Of a DNA stretch of 64,000 nucleotides, positions 8,259 to 17,226 are shown one piece after another (position 1 is the first letter of the stretch; each line of letters begins with the position of its first letter). The notes under the pieces were generated by a model. It did no database searches, was not told the DNA's origin, and saw only the letters and a program-made list of their open reading frames with translations. The DNA is from CAVTRI01 sp963737075. Lineage in GTDB: Bacteria; Actinomycetota; Acidimicrobiia; Acidimicrobiales; Palsa-688. Position numbers and translations under genes: made by a program. Where the stretch lies: NCBI GenBank assembly GCA_963737075.1, contig CAVTRI010000002.1, positions 62,001 through 126,000 on the forward strand, written 5' to 3'.

Positions 8259-9622
8259 GGGTCGCCGTCGTCGGCGCGGGCATCGCCGGGCTCAGCGCGG
8301 CGTGGGCCTTGCGAAACCACGCGGAGCTCGTCCTGATCGATCCCGAGCCGCCCGGCGGCATGCTGCGCACCACCGCGTTCGAGGGCCGACCGGTCGACGA
8401 GGGCCCGGACGCGTTCATCACCCGCACCCCGGAGGCCCTGGCGTTGTGCGCCGAGCTGGGCCTCGAGGCCGAGCTGGTCCACCCCGACGCGGGCCGCACG
8501 CTGCTCTGGTGGGAGAGCCGCCTGCGGCCCCTGCCCGATGGGCTGCTGCTCGGAGTCCCCGCGCGACTCGGCCCGGTCCTGCGCTCAGGATTGCTTTCGC
8601 CGGCTGGGGCGGCGCGCGCCGGGCTCGACCTCGTCCTCCCCCGGCGTTCGATCGGTCGCGACGCCGGTGTCGGCGCGCTCATCGCAAGTCGGTTCGGCTC
8701 CCAGGTCGCCGAACGGCTGGTCGAGCCACTCCTCGGCGGCATCCACGCAGCCGGGCTAGACGACCTGAGCGCCGAGGCCACCGCCCCCCAGATCCTGGCC
8801 GCGGCCTGCCGGTCCCGCAGCCTGCTCCTCGGCTTGCGGGCGGCGGCGCCCGCCGGCAGCGGCCAGGGGGCGACCCCCCTGTTCGCCACTCCTCGGATGG
8901 GGACGGCAGCCATCGTCGACGCCCTGGTGAAGGGTCTGAGCACCGCAGTCCTGCAGCCCACGACCGTGCGACGGGTGACACCCCGGGAGGATCGGGTCGA
9001 GGTGGACGGCGAGGTGTTCGACGCTGCCGTACTCGCCGTGCCCGCTCCGGACGCGGCCCGGATGCTGGGAGACGCCGCCCCGGCCGGACTGGCAGAGATC
9101 GAGCTGACCTCGGTGGCCCTGGTGACCATGGCATATCCCGCCAGCGAGCTGCCCGCTCCGGAAGGGGTGAACGGCTTCCTTGTTCCCGCGTCCGAGAACC
9201 GGCTGATGACGGCCTGCTCGTTCGGGTCCAGCAAGTGGCCGCACTGGGCTTCACCGGACACGACGGTCCTGCGGGTGTCAACCGGCCGGCGCGGCGACCA
9301 AAGGGGGTTCGACCTCGACGATGGCGCCCTCGTTGATCGGCTCGCCGGCGAGGTGGGCGACACCCTCGGACGCCCAGCCAGTCCCCGTGCGGTCCGGGTC
9401 AGTCGCTGGCCGAGGTCTTTCCCCTTCTACAAGACCGGACACGTCGAGCGGGTGGAGCGTATCGAAGCTGCGCTGGCCCGGACCGCTCCCCGGGTGGCCC
9501 TGGCGGGCTCCAGTTACCGCGGCGCCGGCATCCCCGCCTGTATCGGCTCGGGCCGGCGGGCGGCGGCCTCCGTGCTGGCTATGACGGCTCAGGCAGCTCG
9601 TCCAGATCCGCGAAGTCGATGA
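8255..9622 (+). CDS. hemY: Protoporphyrinogen/coproporphyrinogen oxidase (HemY/CgoX)
   Basis: A 455-residue FAD enzyme with the dinucleotide-binding motif VAVVGAGIAGLSAAWAL at the N-terminus, the GMLRTTAFEGRPVDEGPDAFI segment, LVEPLLGGIHAAGLDDLSAEAT of the HemY family, and the C-terminal FAD motif RVALAGSSYRGAGIPACIGSG. Since this window also encodes HemQ, heme is probably made by the coproporphyrin-dependent route, in which this enzyme oxidises coproporphyrinogen III to coproporphyrin III. It overlaps hemE by 4 bases and its 3' end overlaps the convergent toroid gene by 44 bases. Confidence 0.94.
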   Translation: MRVAVVGAGIAGLSAAWALRNHAELVLIDPEPPGGMLRTTAFEGRPVDEGPDAFITRTPEALALCAELGLEAELVHPDAGRTLLWWESRLRPLPDGLLLGVPARLGPVLRSGLLSPAGAARAGLDLVLPRRSIGRDAGVGALIASRFGSQVAERLVEPLLGGIHAAGLDDLSAEATAPQILAAACRSRSLLLGLRAAAPAGSGQGATPLFATPRMGTAAIVDALVKGLSTAVLQPTTVRRVTPREDRVEVDGEVFDAAVLAVPAPDAARMLGDAAPAGLAEIELTSVALVTMAYPASELPAPEGVNGFLVPASENRLMTACSFGSSKWPHWASPDTTVLRVSTGRRGDQRGFDLDDGALVDRLAGEVGDTLGRPASPRAVRVSRWPRSFPFYKTGHVERVERIEAALARTAPRVALAGSSYRGAGIPACIGSGRRAAASVLAMTAQAARPDPRSR

Positions 9623-10626
9623 CCGGCGGCAGCCACTCGCCCCGGAACACCCCCGCCGCCGCGCTGTCACCGTGCAACGCGTGGTCGGCCATCAGCACCG
9701 CGGCGGCGCTGTAGGTGGTGCGCTCGCCGCCCGGGAAGCGCACGCACTCCGGGTGCACGCAGCCGGTCCAATAGGCGCCGTCGTGGTCGCGCAGGTGGCG
9801 GGTCCAGCCGAGCAGCCGCTCCGCCCGGTCCCACAGGCCGGCGGCGTCGAGCGCCATGGCGCATTCGGCCGTCTCCGCCGTCGTCACCCACGGTCGGTCG
9901 GCGACGCACCGGACGCCGAGGCCGTCCATCACCAACTCATCCCAGCGGGCGTCGAGGCGGGCAACCGCAGCCGCCCCGGTCACCGCCCCGCAGAGCACGG
10001 GGTAGTACCAGTCCATCGCCCAGCGGTCCTTCGAGCGGAACGCCTCTGGCCGACAGGTCAGCGCATGCGCGACGCGCCCCGCCGCCAGTTCCCATTCTGG
10101 CCGTTCGTGGCCGAGGTGTTCGGCGACGGCGACCGCGCAACGCAGGCTGTGGTGGACGGACGCCGTGCCGGTGACGAGGGCGAACGTCCCCGGGCATCCG
10201 TCGGGGTCCATCGCCCACAGCACCTCCCCGCCCGGCTGCTGCAGCCGCAAGACGAAGCCCATGGCCGCGTCGAGGGTCGGCCACATGGCTTCGAGAAAGC
10301 CGTCCTCGCCTTCGAGGAGGTACTGCCACCACACCCCGGTGGCGACGTACGCGCACACGTTGGGGTCGCGCTCGAGGATCCTCCACGCCTTCGGCCAGGT
10401 AGTAACGGCACCAGGTGCCGTCGGCCAGCTGACTGTCCGCCAGCCACTCGTAGGCCTTGTGGGCGTCGGCGTGGCGGCCGGCGACGGCGAGGGCCATGGC
10501 GGCTTCGGCGTGGTTCCACGGGTCGGCATGACCGCCGGGATACCAGGGGATCATCCCGTTGGGCAGCTGCACGGAAGCGATCCACCCCGCGGTTGCCTGG
10601 ATCTCGGCCGCGGTGAGCTCGCTCAC
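9579..10626 (-). CDS. Prenyltransferase-like alpha-toroid protein, interrupted by a frameshift
   Basis: The N-terminal part runs from GTG 10626 (SELTAAEIQATAGWIASVQ) to YYLAEGVEDP, after which similarity continues in the +1 frame as ERDPNVCAYVATGVWWQYLL to the stop at 9579. Removing one base near 10365-10380 restores a protein of about 348 residues. Repeated helical-hairpin blocks (W-x2-S-x-Q-L-P-N-G, ADPWNHAEAAMAL) resemble terpene cyclase/prenyltransferase toroids; relatives beside GT4-methyltransferase pairs are annotated prenyltransferase without proven activity. The start overlaps the methyltransferase stop by 4 bases, giving an operon GT4-methyltransferase-toroid. Confidence 0.75.
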
Positions 10627-11321
10627 GCTGCCGGCTTCCGCACGTACACGACCACGCTTTTGCCCAGTAGCGGGTTGAGCGCGCTGTCGGCCAGCCGGGT
10701 GACCGGCGGGGCGGCCGTGATGTCCCACACCAACATCCGGTGGTAGGTGCGCACCAGCGGGTGGTCGTCGCGTCTGACGCCGACCGCGCACTTGAGCCAC
10801 CAGTACGGACTGTGGAGGGCGTGCGCGTGGTGGGCGCCGTACACCTCGAGGCCGGCGCCTTTTACGAGGCGGAGCAGCGCCGACCGGCGGTAGATGCGAA
10901 CGTGCCCCCCGGGGTTGAGGTGGTACTCGTCGCTGAGCACCCAGTTGATCAGCTCCGGGTACCAGCGGGGCACGGTCACCGCCATCGTCCCGCCCGGCCG
11001 AAGGACCCTGGCCAGTTCGTCGATGGCCCGCCGGTCGTCGGGGATGTGCTCCAGCACCTCGGCCGCGATGACCCGGTCGAACGACCCCGCCGGGAACGGC
11101 AAATCCAGCGCGTTGCCGACCGCGGCCGTCCCCACCCCCGGCGCCGTCAAAGCCGCCATCAGCGCCGCGGCGTCCTTCACTTCTGCCGCGTCAGCATCCA
11201 CTGCGGTCACCACCGCTCCCCGCCGCATCGCTTCGAACGCGTGCCTCCCGCCGCCGGCTCCGAGATCCAGCAGGCGGTCGCCGTGGCGAACGCCGAGCCG
11301 CTCGTAGCGGACGGTCAGCAC
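10623..11321 (-). CDS. Class I SAM-dependent methyltransferase
   Basis: A 232-residue Rossmann methyltransferase: motif I LLDLGAGGGRHAFEAMRRGA, acidic motif II VTAVDADA, motif IV FDRVIAAEVLEHIPDD, then LARVLRPGGTMAVTVPRWYPE. The hydrophobic C-terminal region with YHLNPGGHVRIYRR is typical of methyltransferases paired with GT4 enzymes in actinobacterial glycan clusters. GTG 11321 overlaps the GT4 stop by 7 bases, so translation is coupled. The substrate is unknown, probably a sugar or polyprenyl-linked glycan. Confidence 0.9.
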   Translation of the reverse strand: MLTVRYERLGVRHGDRLLDLGAGGGRHAFEAMRRGAVVTAVDADAAEVKDAAALMAALTAPGVGTAAVGNALDLPFPAGSFDRVIAAEVLEHIPDDRRAIDELARVLRPGGTMAVTVPRWYPELINWVLSDEYHLNPGGHVRIYRRSALLRLVKGAGLEVYGAHHAHALHSPYWWLKCAVGVRRDDHPLVRTYHRMLVWDITAAPPVTRLADSALNPLLGKSVVVYVRKPAA

Positions 11322-12634
11322 GGGGGAGGTGCCGCGATCGAGGTGGGAGCCGGCGTCGAGCCGGCAAGAGGTTGGAGACGAGCGTGGTGTTCGATCGTCC
11401 AGCGGTAGTGCTCGGCAGTGGCGGCGGCGCACGCCCGCCATGTGAAGCGCTCGAGCACCCGGCGCCGGCCGGCATCCCCTAGGCGGGCGGCCAGGTCGGG
11501 CTCGCCCAGCACGCGCTCCAACGCCATGGCGATGGCGCTCGGATCGGCGGGGGGCACGAGGAGGCCGGCCTTCCCGTCGTCGCCGACGACCTCGGGCAAC
11601 GCCCCGCCGGTCGTGGCCACGAGCGGCACCCCGCACGCCATGGCCTCCACCGCGGGCAGAGAAAACCCCTCATACAGCGACGGCACCACCGCCGCCTGCG
11701 CCTGCGCGTACAACTCGACCAGGCGTTCGTCGGTGACACCGGAGGCGAACTGCACCGCGCCGCGCAGGCCGAGCCGGTCGATGCTGGTGGCCACCGGGCT
11801 ATCCGCTTTCAGGCGGCCGACGACCACGAGATGGGCGTCCGGGCGTTCGACGCGCAGCTTGGCGAGGGCCTCCAGCAGCGGGCCGAGCCCCTTCATGGGC
11901 ACGTCGGCGCTGGCCGTCGTCATGATCCGGCCGGGTACGACCGCGATCTCGGGGCGGGGCCGGAACCAGTTGTGGTCGGCGCCGATCGGGACGACCTGCA
12001 ACCGGTCGAGCTCGATGCCCATCTGCTCGGCGATGTCCCGCTTCGACGAGCTGGACACCGTCAGGATGCGGGGGACGCGGCGGGCCACTCGCTTCTGCAT
12101 GGCCAGGAACGAGTACCAGCGGCGCAGCTGTAGCCGCCGCCACCAGTTCGGCGCATGCGCCAGATCGAGCGATCGGTCGACCGTGATCGGGTGGTGGCAG
12201 GTGCCCAGCAGCGGCCAGCCGTCCCCCATCACACCGAGCATGCCGGTGCCGAACGTCTGGTTGTCGTGCACGACATCGAACGCCCCCCGCCTGGCCGCCA
12301 GCGCCTTACGCACGCGCCAGCTGAACGTGCGGGGCTCGGGGAACGCCGCCGTGCACATGATTGCGAATTCGGCCGCATCGACCGCAGAGCGGAACTCGGT
12401 CGGCCGCGGGATGCGGAACGGGTCGGGGTGCCGGTACAGGTCGAGGCTGGGCACGCCGACGAAATCGACCCCATCGTCGAGCACCGGCCACGGCTGCCCG
12501 GCGAACACCGTCACCTCGTGACCCAGCCCCACGAGCTCGCGAGCGAGGTAGCGCGTGTAGACCCCTTGGCCGCCCGAATGCGGATTACCCCGGTAGACGA
12601 GGAGTGCGATCCGCAGGGGGGTTGTCTCAGGCAT
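11315..12634 (-). CDS. Glycosyltransferase family 4/1 (GT-B)
   Basis: The 439-residue protein has the GT-B N-terminal motif LVYRGNPHSGGQGVYTRYLARELVGLGHEVTV and the C-terminal donor-binding lobe with VVPIGADHNWFRP, ASADVPMKGLGPLLEALAKL and the EX7E motif in PSLYEGFSLPAVEAMACGVPLVAT. It would transfer a sugar from a nucleotide donor in the cytoplasm. It heads a three-gene operon with the methyltransferase and toroid protein. ATG 12634 lies 7 bases after a CAGTCT -10 box. Confidence 0.92.
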   Translation of the reverse strand: MPETTPLRIALLVYRGNPHSGGQGVYTRYLARELVGLGHEVTVFAGQPWPVLDDGVDFVGVPSLDLYRHPDPFRIPRPTEFRSAVDAAEFAIMCTAAFPEPRTFSWRVRKALAARRGAFDVVHDNQTFGTGMLGVMGDGWPLLGTCHHPITVDRSLDLAHAPNWWRRLQLRRWYSFLAMQKRVARRVPRILTVSSSSKRDIAEQMGIELDRLQVVPIGADHNWFRPRPEIAVVPGRIMTTASADVPMKGLGPLLEALAKLRVERPDAHLVVVGRLKADSPVATSIDRLGLRGAVQFASGVTDERLVELYAQAQAAVVPSLYEGFSLPAVEAMACGVPLVATTGGALPEVVGDDGKAGLLVPPADPSAIAMALERVLGEPDLAARLGDAGRRRVLERFTWRACAAATAEHYRWTIEHHARLQPLAGSTPAPTSIAAPPPC

Positions 12635-12641
12635 GAGGCAC

Positions 12642-12647
12642 AGACTG
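12642..12647 (-). promoter_or_regulatory. -10 box of the GT4 operon (leaderless)
   Basis: On the minus strand CAGTCT is followed by 7 bases and ATG 12634, with no ribosome binding site. Confidence 0.45.
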
Positions 12648-12668
12648 TTGTCGAGCCAGCGGGCAGGG

Positions 12669-14267
12669 TCAAACGCGACCGCGAGCGCCGTTGGCCACCC
12701 GGCCGCGGCGGCCGGAGCGGGTGAGAATCAGGGCACCAGCGAGCGCGGCCGCGGCGACCCCGACCACCGGCCAGTCCCTCCATCGCACATACCAGGTCTG
12801 GCCGGACTCCAACGGGACCGTGGCCACGACGACGGCGGCGTCGTCGAGACGCGTCCGCTGAGTGACCCGCCCGTCGGGCGTGATGACGGCCGTGTAGCCG
12901 GTGGGTGAAGCCTGCACTAGCCACCGGCCGGTCTCCCGCGCCCGCAGCTCGGATGCCGCCAGCTCTTCGGTCGGCACCTCAGTGCTGCGGTATGAAGCAG
13001 TGTTGGTGGGAACGACGAGCAGCTCCCCGCCCGCCCGCACGCCGCTCAGCGCCCGATCATCGAAGAACACTTCGTAAGAGATCATCACCGCCAGCGGACC
13101 GGCAGGCGTCCGCAGGATCGCCGGACCGTGACCGCGGATGGCGTCTGCCGGCACGTCGTTCAGGTTGAAGAAGTGCTTCAGCAGCGACCGGGCGGGAACG
13201 TACTCGCCGAAGGGGACGAGATGGTTTTTCTCGTAGCTGCCGACGACCGTTCCCGCCGAGTTCCACGCCACCGCCTGGTTGGTGTAGTGGCTGGGGTCGA
13301 CGTCCTGCTCGACCCCCGCGACCACGGTCGCCCCCGTCATCTGGGCCAGGGCGACGATGGCGCGGCCGTTGGCGGTGGTCTGGAACGGGCCGTCGCTCTG
13401 GAACACGCCTTCCGGCCAGAGGACGAGATCGAGGGAACGCGGCAGGCGGGCGCTGGCGGCCACCTGGCGGTCGAACACGACCTGCGGGTCAGTGCCGACG
13501 CTCCGCGTACCGCGCGGCCCTCCGCCCTGCACCAGGCCGACCCGGATCGTGGAGGCGTGGGCGCTGGAGCCGTCCGGGCCGAGCGCACCCGCCACAGGAA
13601 GGAGCACACACAACCCGAGTGCCCCTGCGACCAACGCCGACCACCGGACGCCCCCAAGCTCAGCGACACGGCCGCGCCACACCTCGCCGGCGCCGATCAC
13701 CACCAGCGCCAGCGTCACGCCGACCAGGACCGTCACGCCGGTAAGGGCGAGGCTGCCCCCGAGACGGACCACCGGCACCAGCGGGGAGCCGGACTGGCCG
13801 AGGGAGATGCCCCCCAGCGGGAACCCGTGGAGCGGCCAGTGGTCCCGCGCCCAGTTGGCCAGCACCCAGGCCGCCGGCATGGCAACCACCATCGTCGCCA
13901 GCCGCCCGGACGGCACCACAGCCATGGCGGCGGCGGTGAACAGCGCGCTCACAACGATGAGCGCCACCAATCCCGGAATCGAAAACTCATGCACCCACCA
14001 CAGGCCGACTCCGAACTGGCCGAGGCCGGTGGCGCCGCCCAGCACCGCCCGCGCCCGCCACCCCTGCCCCCGGGCCAGAAGGAACAGCGCCGCCACACCG
14101 ACGTATGCCAGCGGCCACCACCCGAACGGGGGGAGCGACGCCGCGATCAGCACCCCGGCACCCACCGCGGCGACCACCTTCGGTCCAATGCGCGCGTTCA
14201 CCTCCGGTGGAGTGACCACCGGGGCTGGCGGGGCGTCAGTGTCGGAGAGCGGCGGATCGTGCAACAA
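12669..14267 (-). CDS. lnt: Apolipoprotein N-acyltransferase
   Basis: Lnt N-acylates the amino-terminal Cys of lipoproteins in the membrane. The 532-residue protein starts with several hydrophobic helices (PKVVAAVGAGVLIAASLPPFGWWPLAYVG), followed by a nitrilase-type domain: LVLWPEGVF with the catalytic Glu, a Lys in YEKNHLVPFGEYVP, and a Cys position replaced by Ser/Tyr in AVMISYEVFFDDRAL, where Lnt usually has ICYE. That missing Cys is notable and could mean altered activity. The start is uncertain (TTG 14267 or nearby). Divergent from a GT2 gene, as in the mycobacterial Ppm1/Lnt association. Confidence 0.85.
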   Translation of the reverse strand: MLHDPPLSDTDAPPAPVVTPPEVNARIGPKVVAAVGAGVLIAASLPPFGWWPLAYVGVAALFLLARGQGWRARAVLGGATGLGQFGVGLWWVHEFSIPGLVALIVVSALFTAAAMAVVPSGRLATMVVAMPAAWVLANWARDHWPLHGFPLGGISLGQSGSPLVPVVRLGGSLALTGVTVLVGVTLALVVIGAGEVWRGRVAELGGVRWSALVAGALGLCVLLPVAGALGPDGSSAHASTIRVGLVQGGGPRGTRSVGTDPQVVFDRQVAASARLPRSLDLVLWPEGVFQSDGPFQTTANGRAIVALAQMTGATVVAGVEQDVDPSHYTNQAVAWNSAGTVVGSYEKNHLVPFGEYVPARSLLKHFFNLNDVPADAIRGHGPAILRTPAGPLAVMISYEVFFDDRALSGVRAGGELLVVPTNTASYRSTEVPTEELAASELRARETGRWLVQASPTGYTAVITPDGRVTQRTRLDDAAVVVATVPLESGQTWYVRWRDWPVVGVAAAALAGALILTRSGRRGRVANGARGRV

Positions 14268-14341
14268 GGTGCGCCGATCGTTGCTCGCTCACCCGGTGGC
14301 GGCCAGTCAGGCGGCCGACCGGCGGGTAGCTTGGCCCCCTC

Positions 14342-15067
14342 GTGGCGAGCGCGCCTCACATCTCGGTGATCATGCCGGCGCACAACGAGCAGGCCTACCT
14401 CCGTAACGCGGTCGAGACGGTGGTCGACGGGCTCCATAAGCGGGCGAGTTCCTTCGAACTTCTCATTTCGGAAAACGGCTCGTCAGATGGCACCGCCTCG
14501 GTGGCCGGGCAACTGGCCGGTGCGAAGCAAGAGGTTCGAGTGCTGCGGTCACCGGTTGCCGATTACGGCCAGGCCTTGCGGGACGGGTTCACCAGCGCGC
14601 GCGGGGTATTGGTGGTGAACTTCGACGTCGACCTGGTCGACCTCGGGTTTCTCGACCGTGCCGTCGAGATGCTGGAATCCGGGCCGGCCGCCATCGTGGT
14701 CGGCTCCAAGCGGGCGGCAGGCGCCGCCGACGAGCGGTCGGTGGGCCGCAAGCTGGTCACCGCGGGCTACTCGATCCTGCTGCGATACGGGTTCAGGCTG
14801 CGGGTCAGCGACACCCACGGGCTGAAGGCCATGCGACGCGGCGAGGTGGCCGACACCGTGGCGGCCTGCCGCTTCGGGCGCGACATCTTCGACACCGAGC
14901 TCGTGCTTCGCGCCGCGCGAGCGGGGCTGCTCGTGGCGGAGATCCCGGTCTCCGTAGCCGACCACCGACCTCCGCGCACGTCGATCCTTCGGCGGATCCC
15001 GCGCTCGCTGGTGGGGTTGTACCGGTTGCGGGTGGCCCTGTGGAAGGAGGCCCGACCGCGGCGGTGA
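14342..15067 (+). CDS. Glycosyltransferase family 2, polyprenyl-phosphate mannose synthase-like
   Basis: The 241-residue GT-A enzyme has HISVIMPAHNEQAYLRNAVETVV, a substrate Asp region SENGSSDGTASVAG, and VVNFDVDLVDLGFLDRAVEML where the DxD metal site lies. Size and layout fit dolichol/polyprenyl-phosphate glycosyltransferases without a membrane domain, which feed lipid-linked sugars to envelope glycosylation. It is divergent from lnt (75 bases), and a TAGCTT box stands 9 bases before GTG 14342. The donor sugar cannot be told from sequence. Confidence 0.85.
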   Translation: MASAPHISVIMPAHNEQAYLRNAVETVVDGLHKRASSFELLISENGSSDGTASVAGQLAGAKQEVRVLRSPVADYGQALRDGFTSARGVLVVNFDVDLVDLGFLDRAVEMLESGPAAIVVGSKRAAGAADERSVGRKLVTAGYSILLRYGFRLRVSDTHGLKAMRRGEVADTVAACRFGRDIFDTELVLRAARAGLLVAEIPVSVADHRPPRTSILRRIPRSLVGLYRLRVALWKEARPRR

Positions 15068-15073
15068 CGTGCC

Positions 15074-15703
15074 TTATCCCGGTCGCCGCAGCACCCGCAG
15101 GCTGCCGCACCCGGCCGCCGCGTCCTCCTCGAACCCTTCCCGCAGCGCCTCCAGGAACAGCTCGTACGGCGATCGGCCGCCGTCGGCGGGGTCAGGGAAC
15201 ACGTCGTGGATGGCCAGATACCCGCCCGTGGCCACCTTCGGCACCCACGCTCTGTAGTCCGCCCACGCCACCGCCTCACCATGGCCGCCGTCGATGAACA
15301 GCATCGCCAGCGGTGTCGACCACACCGCCGCCACCTCGACCGACGGGCCAACCACCAACAGCACGTGTCCCTCGAGGTCGGCGTCTTCCACCGTCCGCCG
15401 GGCGAACGGCAGCGTGTCCATGCGACCAGATCGGGCGTCGACCACCGACACGTCGTGATGCTCCCAGCCGGCCTGGTTTTCCTCCGATCCTCGGTGGTGG
15501 TCAACGCTCACCAGCCGGCTCCCGCCGGCCCGGGCGGCGGCCCCTAGGTAGACGGCCGACTTGCCGCAGTAGGTGCCGACCTCCAGCAGCGGGCCCAGGC
15601 CTGTGCGGGCCGCCCGCAGCCCGGCCGCGTGGAGCGCCATGCCCTCGTCTTCAGGCATGAACCCTTTGGCCGCGCGGGCGACGGCCAGCCAATCGCCGCC
15701 CAT
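15074..15703 (-). CDS. Class I SAM-dependent methyltransferase (family 24-like)
   Basis: The 209-residue product carries PLLEVGTYCGKSAVYLGAAARAGGSRLVSVDHHRG (motif I with downstream acidic D) and LAMLFIDGGHGEAVAWADYRAWVPKVATGGYLAIHDVF, typical of the Methyltransf_24/CmcI-type fold. ATG 15703 overlaps the end of the GtrA gene by a few bases, so they are cotranscribed. Given the surrounding glycosyltransferases its substrate is probably a sugar or lipid-linked glycan, but this is inference. Confidence 0.85.
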   Translation of the reverse strand: MGGDWLAVARAAKGFMPEDEGMALHAAGLRAARTGLGPLLEVGTYCGKSAVYLGAAARAGGSRLVSVDHHRGSEENQAGWEHHDVSVVDARSGRMDTLPFARRTVEDADLEGHVLLVVGPSVEVAAVWSTPLAMLFIDGGHGEAVAWADYRAWVPKVATGGYLAIHDVFPDPADGGRSPYELFLEALREGFEEDAAAGCGSLRVLRRPG

Positions 15704-15710
15704 CGACGTA

Positions 15711-16214
15711 CTAGCTGGGCACCCCGGTCCGGCCGTCGAGGGCGGGCGGCAGGTCCTCGGGATGGTGAACGAACAGCACCTTGTTGAAGATGATGAACTT
15801 CGCCACCCACAGCACCCCGAACGCACCCACGTAGGCCACCGCGATCACGAACGTCGACAGGGCGTGGCTGACGTGATGGTGCTTCGTCACCCCTTCGGTC
15901 CAGTGCACGCAAAACGTCGAGAACCCCCAGCCGATGAACGCCAGGGCCCAGAACGGGACGACCTCTTTGAACAGGTGGCTCCGCCCCGTCTTACCCCACG
16001 CCCACTTGCGGTTCAGTTCGTAAGAGGGCACGGCGGCGATTGCCGTGGCCAGCGTGCTCGACACCCAGGCGCTCCAGCCGATCACTCCGTTGAAGAACAC
16101 GAGGCACACCAGGCTGACGCACACGGCGACCACAGACGCCATCGAGTACCGGAACAACTTTCGGCCCTCCGGCGTCCTCAGGAGATCGAGGACACTGGAA
16201 ACGGTCATCGCCAT
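15711..16214 (-). CDS. GtrA-like membrane protein
   Basis: A 167-residue protein with four hydrophobic segments (ASVVAVCVSLVCLVFFNGVIG, WVSSTLATAIAAVPSYELNRKWAWG, VPFWALAFIGWGFSTFCV, FVIAVAYVGAFGVLWVAKFIIFNKVLF). The loop YELNRKWAWG and the C-terminal FNKVLF are GtrA signatures; GtrA proteins are thought to flip lipid-linked sugars. GTG 16223 would overlap the -10 box TAGGGT, so ATG 16214, 7 bases after that box, is preferred. Confidence 0.9.
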   Translation of the reverse strand: MAMTVSSVLDLLRTPEGRKLFRYSMASVVAVCVSLVCLVFFNGVIGWSAWVSSTLATAIAAVPSYELNRKWAWGKTGRSHLFKEVVPFWALAFIGWGFSTFCVHWTEGVTKHHHVSHALSTFVIAVAYVGAFGVLWVAKFIIFNKVLFVHHPEDLPPALDGRTGVPS

Positions 16215-16221
16215 CTGCGCC

Positions 16222-16227
16222 ACCCTA
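16222..16227 (-). promoter_or_regulatory. -10 box of the GtrA-methyltransferase operon (leaderless)
   Basis: TAGGGT on the minus strand is followed by 7 bases and ATG 16214. It argues against the longer GTG start at 16223. Confidence 0.5.
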
Positions 16228-16329
16228 GCTGAGTTACCCAGCGTCTCCTACGTCATGCCGACTGGGCGAAGGTCGATGCCGGGCCGGCCGACAGGGCCGG
16301 GTGCCGGACCGGTTGGCGTCGGGAGCGGC

Positions 16330-16335
16330 CACAAT
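16330..16335 (+). promoter_or_regulatory. -10 box of tesB (leaderless)
   Basis: CACAAT lies 6 bases before GTG 16342 with no Shine-Dalgarno. Confidence 0.4.
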
Positions 16336-16341
16336 GCAGCG

Positions 16342-17217
16342 GTGACCGAAGCCCTGGACGAGCTGCTCATCATCCTCGACCTCGAACGCATCGAAGACGA
16401 CGTGTTCCGCGGCCGTAGCCCGATGGAGGACCGGATCCGGGTCTTCGGCGGCCAGGTCGCCGGGCAATCCCTCGTCGCTGCCGGGCGCACCGTCGACGGC
16501 AACCGGCCGGTCCACTCACTCCACGCCTACTTTCTCCGGCCCGGCGACCCCAACATCCCGATCCTGTACCTGGTGGACCGCATCCGTGACGGGCGGTCGT
16601 TCACGACGCGGCGGGTGGCGGCCGTGCAGCGCGGCGAGGCGATCTTCCACCTCTCGGCCTCGTTTCACCAGCCTGAGGACGGGGTCAGCCACCAGGATCC
16701 CATGCCGGACGTGCCCGACCCGGAGACCTTGCCCACCTGGCTGGAGCGCATGGCCCCGTATGCCGACACCATGGGCGCCTACTACCGACGCCCCCGTCCC
16801 ATCGACGTCCGCTACGTCGGCGACCCGATCCGCACCACCCCCGACTCCGCCATTCGCTCGCCGCACCACCAGATGTGGTTTCGGGCCGACGGCAAGCTTC
16901 CGGACGACCCACTCCTGCACGCCTGTGTCGTCGCCTACGCCAGCGACATGACGCTGCTGGACACGGTCATGCTGCCGCACGGGTTGATCTGGGGCGAGGA
17001 GATGGGGTCGCAGGTGAGTCTGGACCACGCGATGTGGTTTCACCGCCCGTTTCGGACCGACGACTGGCTGCTCTACGACCAGACCAGCCCCACGGCATAC
17101 GGCGCCCGCGGCCTGGCTACCGGCGGGATCTTCACCCGGGAAGGGGATCTGGCGGTGTCGGTCGTGCAAGAGGGACTGATCCGGACCCGCCGCCACCCAC
17201 GGCCGACGAGCGCCTGA
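16342..17217 (+). CDS. tesB: Acyl-CoA thioesterase II
   Basis: The 291-residue double hot-dog protein contains the TesB signatures RVFGGQVAGQSLVAAGRTVD, VHSLHAYFLRPGD, DGRSFTTRRVAAVQRGEAIFHLSASF in the first domain, and YASDMTLLDTVM (catalytic Asp), SLDHAMWFHRPFRTDDWLLYDQTSP in the second. It hydrolyses medium- and long-chain acyl-CoAs. The open frame extends far upstream but similarity begins at GTG 16342, which also has a -10 box 6 bases away. It converges on gltA with a 9-base gap. Confidence 0.94.
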   Translation: MTEALDELLIILDLERIEDDVFRGRSPMEDRIRVFGGQVAGQSLVAAGRTVDGNRPVHSLHAYFLRPGDPNIPILYLVDRIRDGRSFTTRRVAAVQRGEAIFHLSASFHQPEDGVSHQDPMPDVPDPETLPTWLERMAPYADTMGAYYRRPRPIDVRYVGDPIRTTPDSAIRSPHHQMWFRADGKLPDDPLLHACVVAYASDMTLLDTVMLPHGLIWGEEMGSQVSLDHAMWFHRPFRTDDWLLYDQTSPTAYGARGLATGGIFTREGDLAVSVVQEGLIRTRRHPRPTSA

Positions 17218-17226
17218 CAGACCCGC

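Noticed and set aside
10366..10380. GGATCC and CTCGAG sites next to the toroid frameshift, as if from cloning
   Set aside because: Both six-base sites are expected by chance in DNA of this composition and nothing vector-like surrounds them.
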